Shown one piece after another: positions 15,858 through 23,242 of a stretch of 24,566 bases of DNA. The position numbers and the translations under genes were made by a program. Below the pieces are notes generated by a model. That model saw only the letters and a list, made by a program, of their open reading frames with translations. It did not search any database and had not been told where the DNA came from. The stretch comes from Asaia bogorensis (lineage in GTDB: Bacteria > Pseudomonadota > Alphaproteobacteria > Acetobacterales > Acetobacteraceae): assembly GCA_945886995.1 (NCBI GenBank), contig CAMCZJ010000012.1:1-24566 (forward strand). The letters are read 5' to 3'. Within the stretch, counting starts at the first letter, position 1. Each line of letters begins with the position of its first letter.

Positions 15858-16551
15858 AGTTAAATCGCTTGAAGCGGGCTACGGCGAAACCCTGATCCTG
15901 CGCGGCATTGATTTGAGTGTGGCGGAAGGCGCGCTGGTGGCGGTGCTCGGCGCCAATGGTGCGGGCAAGACGACGCTGAACATGACCATCAGCGGCGTAG
16001 TGCGCCCGCGCGGCGGGGAAATTCGCTTCGCCGGGCAGAGCCTTGCCGCGCTTTCGCCCGCTGATATCGTGGCACTTGGCCTTATTCATGTGCCGGAAGG
16101 ACGCAAGATTTTCCCGAACCTGAATGTGCGGGAAGTATTGGAACTGGGTTCCTATCGCCGTGCGCGCGCCAATCGTGCGCGTAATCTGGAACGCGTCTTT
16201 GGCATTTTCCCACGCCTGGCGGAGCGAACACGTCAGGCTGCCGGCACGCTTTCAGGTGGAGAACAGCAAATGCTCGCCATCGGGCGCGGGCTGATGGCGG
16301 AACCGAAGCTTCTGATTCTGGATGAACCATCGCTCGGCCTTTCGCCTTTGCTGGTCGAGGAAATGTTTACACTGATCCGGCGCCTGCATGCGGATGGGCT
16401 CACCATCATGCTGGTGGAACAGAATGTGGCGCAAAGCCTGGAAGTGGCGGATCAGGCGCATGTGCTGGAAAATGGTGTGATTACGCTCAGCGGCGCGGCG
16501 CGCGACATTGCCGCCGATCCAGAATTGCGCCGCAGCTATCTTGGATTGTGA
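15850..16551 (+). CDS. livF: ABC transporter ATP-binding protein (LivF type)
   Basis: Second ATPase of the importer, 233 residues from the ATG at 15850. Walker A is GANGAGKTT at 34-42, the signature is canonical LSGGEQQ, Walker B is LLILDEPSLGLSP, and the switch His position reads VEQNV, as is normal for LivF. A longer in-frame start (15805) lies wholly inside livG and is rejected, because MLEVKSLEAGYG is the family N-terminus. The stop is one base before the hyuB ATG, which ties transport to the catabolic genes. Confidence 0.93.
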   Translation: MLEVKSLEAGYGETLILRGIDLSVAEGALVAVLGANGAGKTTLNMTISGVVRPRGGEIRFAGQSLAALSPADIVALGLIHVPEGRKIFPNLNVREVLELGSYRRARANRARNLERVFGIFPRLAERTRQAAGTLSGGEQQMLAIGRGLMAEPKLLILDEPSLGLSPLLVEEMFTLIRRLHADGLTIMLVEQNVAQSLEVADQAHVLENGVITLSGAARDIAADPELRRSYLGL

Positions 16552-16552
16552 G

Positions 16553-18244
16553 ATGACCGAACCCGTATCTGCGCGTCTTGATGCCGTAACTTTGGCAGTG
16601 CTGAAGGGCCGGCTTGAACAAATTGCCGATGAGATGGATGCCACGCTCTATCGCAGCGCCTTCAACCCCATCATCGCCGAAGCGCGCGATGCCTGCCATG
16701 GCGTTTATGATGCGATTACTGGCGATACTTTGGTGCAGGGCACTAAGGGCTTGCCGATTTTCGTCGGCGCCATGTCCTTCGCGGTGCGGTCCGTCATTCG
16801 CAAAGTCGCGGCGGAAGGCGGGTTGCAGGAAGGTGATACCTTCCTGTTCAATGACCCCTATGATGGCGGCACGCATTTGAATGATTTCCGCCTGGTGCGG
16901 CCGATTTTCCGCGCTGGCAAGTTGTTCTGCTGGGTGGCGAGTGTTGGCCATTGGCTGGATATCGGCGGCAATGTGCCCGGCAATTACAATCCGCGCGCGA
17001 CAGACAGCCATCAGGAAGGTGTGCGCTTCCCGCCCGTGAAGCTCATCCGCGCCGGGCAAATGCAGCAGGATATTCTGGATATTCTGGCCGCCAATTCGCG
17101 CGTGCCGCAATCCAATTGGGGCGATCTGAACGGGCAGTTGAATGCGCTCGATCTTGGTGAAAAGCGCCTGATAGAATTGCTGGATGATTATGGCGATGCG
17201 CGCATTGCCGCGGCCTTCGGGCAATTGGCAGATCGCGCGGAAGCGCTGATGCGCGCCGAAATCGTGGCACTTCCTGATGGGCGCTACAGCTTTGATGATT
17301 TCCTGGATAATGACGGCGTGAAGGATGAGGCGCTGCGCATTGCGCTTGACCTGACCATCGCGGGTGATCGGCTGACCTTGGATATGTCGCGATCCTCGCC
17401 ACCTTGTGCGGGCCCGCTCAATATTTCCATCGCGACGACCGTGGCGGCCTGTTATGTCGCGCTGAAACACGCTTTCCCGGATGTGCCGGCCAATGCTGGC
17501 GTTTTGCGTCCGGTGGAAGTCATTGCGCCGCCGACGACCTTGCTGGGTGCGGAAGCGCCGCGCCCGGTCGCGGGCTATACCGAAACTATCCTGCGCTTGA
17601 TTGGCGTGATTTTCGGTGCGCTGGGCAAGGCGCGTCCTGCCACGGCAACGGCGGCACCTTTCGGCACCATCAATGCGCTGGCGCTATCCGGTCAGCGCGA
17701 TAACGGCACGCGCTGGGTGATGTTTTCCTTCTTCGGTGGCGGGCTTGGTGGCAACCCTGCAACCGATGGCTTGCATCACGCGAATAACCCGATCTCGACC
17801 GCGACGATCCCGCCGGTTGAAATTCTGGAAGCGGCCTATCCGGTCATGTTCACGCAATGGGCGCTGCGCCCTGATAGTGGTGGTGCGGGCGAACATCGCG
17901 GTGGCGTTGGCGCTGTGTATGAGATTGAAGCGCTTGCCCCGGGGCGCACGGAAGTGGCCTTGCTGGGTGAACGCGGGCGTTTCGCGCCTTTCGGTGTGGC
18001 AGGTGGTGCGGATGGCGCGCTCAATCGCTTCACCTGGGGCAGCGCGGGTGAGACACCGCCGATGGCGAGCAAGATTGTCGGTGTTTCCATCGGCCAGGGT
18101 GAACGTGTGCGGCTTGAAACACCTGGCGGTGGCGGTTGGGGTAATCCCGCTGCGCGGCCCTTGCATGCCATCGCGCGTGATATCCGCCTTGGCTATGTCA
18201 GCGCCGAAGCCGCCGCGCGCGATTATGGAAGCCGCGCATCATGA
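16553..18244 (+). CDS. hyuB: Hydantoinase B/oxoprolinase family protein
   Basis: Beta-type subunit of the ATP-dependent HyuA/HyuB family. The family includes N-methylhydantoinase, 5-oxoprolinase, caprolactamase and the acetone and acetophenone carboxylases. The protein has 563 residues from the ATG at 16553, one base after livF. The early segment RLEQIADEMDATLYRSAFNPIIAEARD and NDPYDGGTHLND (100-111), with His133 and Asp136 in GHWLDIGGNVPG, are typical and include likely metal ligands. The C-terminus ends with a GGGGWGNP-type motif. The end overlaps hyuA as ATGA, so a fixed stoichiometric complex is expected. The exact substrate cannot be derived from the sequence. Confidence 0.93.
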   Translation: MTEPVSARLDAVTLAVLKGRLEQIADEMDATLYRSAFNPIIAEARDACHGVYDAITGDTLVQGTKGLPIFVGAMSFAVRSVIRKVAAEGGLQEGDTFLFNDPYDGGTHLNDFRLVRPIFRAGKLFCWVASVGHWLDIGGNVPGNYNPRATDSHQEGVRFPPVKLIRAGQMQQDILDILAANSRVPQSNWGDLNGQLNALDLGEKRLIELLDDYGDARIAAAFGQLADRAEALMRAEIVALPDGRYSFDDFLDNDGVKDEALRIALDLTIAGDRLTLDMSRSSPPCAGPLNISIATTVAACYVALKHAFPDVPANAGVLRPVEVIAPPTTLLGAEAPRPVAGYTETILRLIGVIFGALGKARPATATAAPFGTINALALSGQRDNGTRWVMFSFFGGGLGGNPATDGLHHANNPISTATIPPVEILEAAYPVMFTQWALRPDSGGAGEHRGGVGAVYEIEALAPGRTEVALLGERGRFAPFGVAGGADGALNRFTWGSAGETPPMASKIVGVSIGQGERVRLETPGGGGWGNPAARPLHAIARDIRLGYVSAEAAARDYGSRAS

Positions 18245-20292
18245 GTGGTGCGATTGTCGGCGTTGATGTCGGTGGCACCTTCACCGACTTGTTTCTGTTC
18301 GATCCTGTGACGGGCATTTTTCAGACCGCGAAAGTGCCAAGCCAGCGCGGCGATGAGGCTTCAGGCTTCCTCGCCGGATTGCGCGCCTTGGGCGGTGCTA
18401 GCGGCATGGCGGCGGTGGTGCATGGCACGACCGTTGGCACCAACGCGCTGCTTGAGCGAAAGGGTGCCAAGCTTGGCGTTATCACCACGGCGGGTTTTCG
18501 CGATGTGTTGGAGATGCGGCGCCGAGATCGCCGCCATACCTGGGGGCTTTGGGGCGAATTCCAACCAATAGCTGACCGTGATGTGCGCCTGGAAGTGCCG
18601 GAACGTTGCCTGGCTGATGGCAGCATCCACACGCCGGTTGATATCGCGGCGGTGGAGGCAGCCGCGCGGCAATTGCTGGCCGCGGGGGCGGAAGCCTGCG
18701 CCATTATCTTCATCAATGCCTATGCCAATCCCGCGAATGAAAAGGCGGCGGCGGAAGCCGTGCGGCGCATCTGGCCCAATCCGCATGTTTCGGTTTCTTC
18801 CGAAATCCTGCCGGAAATACGCGAGTTTGAGCGTGCTTCGACCACCGCACTCAATGCCTATTTGCAGCCACTTGTCGCGGGTTATCTTGGCAAGCTGGAA
18901 GGCGCGCTTGCTGAAGAAGGCTTTGGTGGCCGGTTTCATATTGTGCAATCCAATGGTGGGATCATGTCCACCGCCACCGCACGGCGCTTTCCCGCGCGCA
19001 CGGCGCTGTCCGGCCCGGCTGCGGGGGTGATTGCGGCCGGCGCCATCGCCAAGGCCGCCGGCTTTAGCCATGTGATTACCTGCGATTTGGGCGGTACTTC
19101 CTTTGATGTGTCCTTGATTGCTGATGGGCAGATGGCATTGGCGGCGCAGGTCACGATTGATTTCGGCCTGGTCATCCGCTCCCCAATGATTGAGATCACC
19201 ACGATTGGTGCGGGGGGCGGTTCCATTGCGGCAGTGGATCGCGGTGGCTTGCTGCAAGTGGGGCCGGAGAGCGCCGGCAGCCGCCCTGGGCCGGTCTGCT
19301 ATGGGCAAGGCAATGATCGCCCAACACTGACGGACGCGAATCTTGTGCTCGGCCGCATCAATGCCGCGCGGCCGATTGGTGGTGCGCTGGCCAGCCTTGA
19401 TGTAGCGGCAGCGAGGGCCGCGATTGAACAGCATGTCGGCGCGCCTTTGGGGCTGGATGCCATGGCGGCGGCTGAGGCCATTTTGCGCGTGGCGAACGCG
19501 AAAATGGCAGGTGCCATAAGGCTTGTTTCCATTGAATGCGGGCTTGATCCCGCGCGTTTCGTGGCGCTGCCCTTCGGTGGTGGTGGCGCCTTGCATGTCG
19601 GTGCGCTGCTCACTGAGGTTGGGCTGAAGGCCGCGCTGGTGCCGCGTTTTCCGGGTGTTACCTCCGCGCTTGGCTGCATCATCGCCGATGTGCGGCATGA
19701 TCAGGTGCGCACGCTGAACCTGGATCTGGATACGCTGGATGCCGCCGCACTTGATGCGCATCTGGTGCGCGAAGCAAATGCTGCGGTCGCGGTGGTGCGT
19801 GATGCCGGCCTGCCGGTGGAGGCGATTGAAACCGTCTTCACGCTGGATATGCATTACGCGGGTCAGACGCATACCGTGGCTGTGCCGCTGCCCGTGACCA
19901 TTGCAGGCAATAGCACCGGCGTGACGCGCGATATTGTGCGCAAAGCCTTTGAAGCCGCCTATCAGCGCGCCTTCAGCCGCTTGCTGCCCGGATTGCCGGT
20001 CAGGATTGTGTCCTTGCGCAGTGCCGCGATTGGCCGGCGCCCGGCTTTTGATCTGGCCGCACTCGCGCCCGGCGCGGATGCAAGCCTTGAAGAAGCAGCG
20101 CGTGGTGTGCGGCCGGTTTGGTTTGATGGTGCCCGGCATGAAGCACGCATCTATGCACGGCTTGAACTGCAGGTGGGCACGGAAATCCCCGGCCCCGCCA
20201 TTCTGGAACAACCTGATGCAACTGTGGTGGTGGATCCTGGCCTGGTTGCGCGGGTGGATCGCTTTGGCAATCTGATTATCGAAAGGGCGTGA
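18241..20292 (+). CDS. hyuA: Hydantoinase A/oxoprolinase family protein (ATP-binding subunit)
   Basis: ATPase subunit of the HyuA/HyuB complex, which phosphorylates a cyclic amide or ketone substrate before hydrolysis or carboxylation. At 683 residues it has the usual length. The acetate/sugar kinase-like fold is marked by phosphate-binding motif DVGGTFTD (9-16), HGTTVGTNALLERKGA, a second phosphate motif DLGGTSFDVSL from residue 282, and the glycine-rich IGAGGGSIA for adenosine. The gene order hyuB-hyuA is less usual than hyuA-hyuB. A 650-codon ORF on the opposite strand is an artefact of its GC-rich codons. The end nearly touches the isochorismatase-fold gene, two bases away. Confidence 0.94.
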   Translation: MSGAIVGVDVGGTFTDLFLFDPVTGIFQTAKVPSQRGDEASGFLAGLRALGGASGMAAVVHGTTVGTNALLERKGAKLGVITTAGFRDVLEMRRRDRRHTWGLWGEFQPIADRDVRLEVPERCLADGSIHTPVDIAAVEAAARQLLAAGAEACAIIFINAYANPANEKAAAEAVRRIWPNPHVSVSSEILPEIREFERASTTALNAYLQPLVAGYLGKLEGALAEEGFGGRFHIVQSNGGIMSTATARRFPARTALSGPAAGVIAAGAIAKAAGFSHVITCDLGGTSFDVSLIADGQMALAAQVTIDFGLVIRSPMIEITTIGAGGGSIAAVDRGGLLQVGPESAGSRPGPVCYGQGNDRPTLTDANLVLGRINAARPIGGALASLDVAAARAAIEQHVGAPLGLDAMAAAEAILRVANAKMAGAIRLVSIECGLDPARFVALPFGGGGALHVGALLTEVGLKAALVPRFPGVTSALGCIIADVRHDQVRTLNLDLDTLDAAALDAHLVREANAAVAVVRDAGLPVEAIETVFTLDMHYAGQTHTVAVPLPVTIAGNSTGVTRDIVRKAFEAAYQRAFSRLLPGLPVRIVSLRSAAIGRRPAFDLAALAPGADASLEEAARGVRPVWFDGARHEARIYARLELQVGTEIPGPAILEQPDATVVVDPGLVARVDRFGNLIIERA

Positions 20293-20294
20293 CC

Positions 20295-20906
20295 ATGGCA
20301 GGCGCCATTCCAATCACTGAAACCGCATTGCTGCTCTGTGATTTGCAGAATGATTTCATCCACCCCAAGGGTGCTTATGCGCGCGGCGGGCAAAGCGATG
20401 TCAGCATCGCAGCGCTGCCCGCACGCCTCGCGCCGCTTTGTGAGGCGATGCGCGCAAAGGGCGGTTGGATCGCCTCCACCCATTTCACTTTGGTGCCGGG
20501 TAAGGGCGGCGAGCCCTTCATCGCGGAGCACCTGAAACAAATGCGGCCCTTTTTGCGCAAGGGGGATTTCGCGCCGGCATCTTGGGGTCAGGCTTTGGTG
20601 GATGAATTGGCGCCATCCGATCTGATGGTCGAGAAAATCGGCTATGATGCTTTCTGGAATTCGCGCCTGGAATGGGCCTTGCGCAAGGCCGGCATTCGCA
20701 AGCTATTGGTTGCGGGCATTGTCACCAATGGCGGTGTGGCTTCCACCGTGCGCGGTGCGCATGTGCGGGAATTTGAAGTCATAGTGTTGGAAGATGGCTG
20801 CGCGGCGTTTTCATCAGCCGTGCATCAGGCAGCGATTGAAGGGCTGCGCCCCGTGGCGCGCATCACCTCTATCGAACAGGCTTTGCAGGAAATAACGGGG
20901 AAGTAG
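20295..20906 (+). CDS. Isochorismatase-fold hydrolase lacking the usual catalytic cysteine
   Basis: Member of the isochorismatase/cysteine hydrolase superfamily (nicotinamidase, N-carbamoylsarcosine amidase, maleamate amidase, isochorismatase), 203 residues. The family Asp is Asp16 in LLCDLQNDF and the Lys is Lys114 in VEKIGYDAF. The motif that normally holds the Cys nucleophile (G-x-x-T-N-x-C) reads GIVTNGG, putting Gly at residue 147. True isochorismatases also lack that Cys, so this may be a lyase- or hydrolase-like variant that does not form a thioester. The ATG at 20295 has AAGGG seven bases ahead; a GTG at 20289 overlapping the hyuA stop is the alternative. In N-methylhydantoin degradation HyuAB works with an amidase of this fold, which makes the neighbourhood suggestive. 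Confidence 0.9.
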   Translation: MAGAIPITETALLLCDLQNDFIHPKGAYARGGQSDVSIAALPARLAPLCEAMRAKGGWIASTHFTLVPGKGGEPFIAEHLKQMRPFLRKGDFAPASWGQALVDELAPSDLMVEKIGYDAFWNSRLEWALRKAGIRKLLVAGIVTNGGVASTVRGAHVREFEVIVLEDGCAAFSSAVHQAAIEGLRPVARITSIEQALQEITGK

Positions 20907-20909
20907 GTC

Positions 20910-23213
20910 ATGGATAAGTTTGGCATTGGTCAACCGGTACGGCGCAAGGAAGATGTACGGCTGCTGACAGGGCGGGGCACCTATACGGATGACATGAACC
21001 GCCCGGGCCAGGCGCATGCGGTGGTGCTGCGCTCACCGCACGCCCATGCACGCATCATCTCCATGGATATCAGCGAAGCGCGCGCCGCCCCTGGCGTGGT
21101 GGCGGTGCTGACCGGGCATGACGCCATCGCCGATGGCATTGGCGCGCTGCCGGTGCAGGTGGAAGTGCCCGGCAAGGATAAGCCGCTTTTCGCCCCCTTA
21201 CGCCATATCCTGCAAACCGAACGCGTGCGCTATGTGGGGGACCCGGTCGCGCTGGTGGTCGCCGAAACCCGCGATCAGGCAATGGATGCCGCCGAGCTGA
21301 TCCAGATTGACTATGAAACCCTGCCCAACATCACCGAAACCGGCAGGGCGCTTGATGCCGACGCGCCGGTGATCTGGCAAGACCAGGGCAGCAATCTTTG
21401 CGTTCATTGGGATAGTGGCCGGGCTGCGGAAGCCGATGAGGCTTTTACCCGTGCCGCGCGTATCGTCTCGGTTGATCTGGTGCAAAATCGCGTGGTCGGC
21501 AATCCCATGGAACCGCGTGTGGCGCTCGGCGATTGGGATGGGGAGAGGTGGACGCTGGTTTCGCCATCCCAAGGCGCGGTCAAGGTGCGCGACAATCTGG
21601 CGAAGCTGGTCTTCAAGGTGCCGCTTGATAAAATCCGTGTCATTTCGCCCGATGTTGGTGGCGGCTTTGGTTTGCGCGGCAAGCTTTTTCCGGAAAGTGC
21701 CATGGTGCTGTGGGCGGCGCGCAAGCTTGGCCGGCCAGTGAAGTGGCGCGCGGGCAGGACCGAGACTTTCCTGTCAGACCCGCATGGGCGGGATCATGTG
21801 ACGCATGCTGAAATGGCGTTTGATGAAAACGCCAAGGCGATTTGCGTGCGTATTCGCACCCTTGCCGCCATGGGTGCCTATTTGCTCGATTTCGGCCCGC
21901 GCGTGCCCACCATGGCGGGTGGGCGCATCAATGGCACAGTCTATGACCTTCAGGCATTGAATGTGCAGGTGCGCTGCGTGTTCACCAATACAGTGCCGAC
22001 AGATGCCTATCGCGGCGCTGGCCGGCCTGAAACCGCCTATGTGCTGGAACGCTTGTTTGACCAAGGCGCGGCAGCTTTCGGCATTGGGCGGGAAGAAATT
22101 CGCCGGCGGAATTACATCCGCCCGGATCAAATCCCTTATCGCAATGTCGCCGGCAACGTGATCGATTCCGGCCACTTCGCAGAAACCCAGGATATGGCGC
22201 TGAACTTGGCCGATTGGCAGGGTTTTGCCGCGCGTCGTGCGGAAGCTGCCAAGCGCGGCAAGCTGCGCGGCATTGGCCTTGGCTATTTCATTGAAGCATC
22301 AGGCGGGCAGCCCTTTGAATGGGCGCGTGTGGCCCTTACGCCCGAAGGTCGCGCGAAGCTCACGGTCGGCACGTTCAGCCATGGCCAAGGGCATGAAACG
22401 GCCTTTGCGCAAATCCTCTCGGAAAAGCTTGGCCTGCCTTTTGATGCCATTGATCTGATCCAGGGAGATTCAGATGTGGTGCTGAAGGGCGGTGGCACGG
22501 GTGGATCGCGTTCTTCGCAAATGGGCGGTGTCGCCACCAGCCGTGCTGCGACGCTGATCGTTGAAAAGGCCAAGCGCATCGCCGCGCATCTGCTGGAAGC
22601 GGGGGTGGCCGATATCGAATTCCTCAATGGCCGCTTCAGCGTGGCTGGGACGGATATCGCCACAAGCTGGCCGGCTGTGATCGCCGCCGCGCATGACCCG
22701 GCACGCCTGCCACCAGGTGAAACGCCGGGCCTTGACGAACAACTGACTTACACGCGCGACACGGAATGCAATTTCCCCAATGGCTGCCATGTTGCGGAGG
22801 TGGAGATTGATCCCACAACCGGCGAAGTCACCATCGCCAATTACGCGGCGGTGGATGATGTCGGCGTGCCGATCAACCCCATGCTGGTGCATGGCCAATG
22901 CCATGGCGGGATCATGGCTGGCATTGGCCAGGCCATGCTGGAACATGCGCAATATGATCCGGAAAGCGGCCAATTCCTGACCGCGACTTTCCAGGATTAC
23001 TGCATGCCACGCGCCGGTGATGCGCCTTCCTTCAACCTTGATCTGAATGTGGTGCCTTGCCTATCCAATGATCTTGGCGTGAAGGGCGCCGGTGAGGGCG
23101 GGGCATGCGGCGCACCGCCCGCCATTATCTCAGCGGTTTGTGATGCGCTGGGGGTTGCGCATATTGATATGCCGATCACGCCAGAAGCGGTCTGGCGTGC
23201 GGTGCGGTCATAA
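20910..23213 (+). CDS. Molybdenum hydroxylase large subunit (xanthine dehydrogenase/CoxL-like)
   Basis: Molybdopterin-binding large subunit of the xanthine oxidase family, which hydroxylates aromatic heterocycles, aldehydes or CO. It has 767 residues and looks complete. The N-terminal hammerhead domain shows GIGQPVRRKEDVRLLTGRG and RYVGDPVALVVAETRDQA. The Mo-binding part has PDVGGGFGLRGK, the active-site loop AYRGAGR (366-372), QGHETAFAQI, and the base Glu729 in GAGEGGACGAPP. CO dehydrogenases of the well-characterised form I carry AYRCSFR with a Cu-ligating Cys; here the loop is the form II type, so CO is an unlikely substrate. It follows the hydrolase by three bases and is the last plus-strand gene. 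No iron-sulfur (CoxS) or FAD (CoxM) subunit gene is in the window. Confidence 0.92.
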   Translation: MDKFGIGQPVRRKEDVRLLTGRGTYTDDMNRPGQAHAVVLRSPHAHARIISMDISEARAAPGVVAVLTGHDAIADGIGALPVQVEVPGKDKPLFAPLRHILQTERVRYVGDPVALVVAETRDQAMDAAELIQIDYETLPNITETGRALDADAPVIWQDQGSNLCVHWDSGRAAEADEAFTRAARIVSVDLVQNRVVGNPMEPRVALGDWDGERWTLVSPSQGAVKVRDNLAKLVFKVPLDKIRVISPDVGGGFGLRGKLFPESAMVLWAARKLGRPVKWRAGRTETFLSDPHGRDHVTHAEMAFDENAKAICVRIRTLAAMGAYLLDFGPRVPTMAGGRINGTVYDLQALNVQVRCVFTNTVPTDAYRGAGRPETAYVLERLFDQGAAAFGIGREEIRRRNYIRPDQIPYRNVAGNVIDSGHFAETQDMALNLADWQGFAARRAEAAKRGKLRGIGLGYFIEASGGQPFEWARVALTPEGRAKLTVGTFSHGQGHETAFAQILSEKLGLPFDAIDLIQGDSDVVLKGGGTGGSRSSQMGGVATSRAATLIVEKAKRIAAHLLEAGVADIEFLNGRFSVAGTDIATSWPAVIAAAHDPARLPPGETPGLDEQLTYTRDTECNFPNGCHVAEVEIDPTTGEVTIANYAAVDDVGVPINPMLVHGQCHGGIMAGIGQAMLEHAQYDPESGQFLTATFQDYCMPRAGDAPSFNLDLNVVPCLSNDLGVKGAGEGGACGAPPAIISAVCDALGVAHIDMPITPEAVWRAVRS

Positions 23214-23242
23214 CCAGCGGCTTAAATCAGCCGGCGCGCCGC

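Noticed and set aside
18361..20313. Long 650-codon ORF on the minus strand opposite hyuA
   Set aside because: Its sequence is rich in His, Arg, Gln and Asn with no family motif, while the plus strand encodes an intact HyuA. It is the usual antisense artefact of GC-rich codon use.
20910..23213. Annotation as aerobic CO dehydrogenase large subunit
   Set aside because: The active-site loop is AYRGAGR and lacks the Cys of the AYRCSFR motif that ligates copper in true CO dehydrogenases. CoxS and CoxM are also absent from the window.
23214..23242. Terminator between the Mo hydroxylase gene and ggt
   Set aside because: AGCGGC and GCCGCT at 23216-23221 and 23238-23243 could pair, but across a 16-base loop and without a T-tract. 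Too weak to call.
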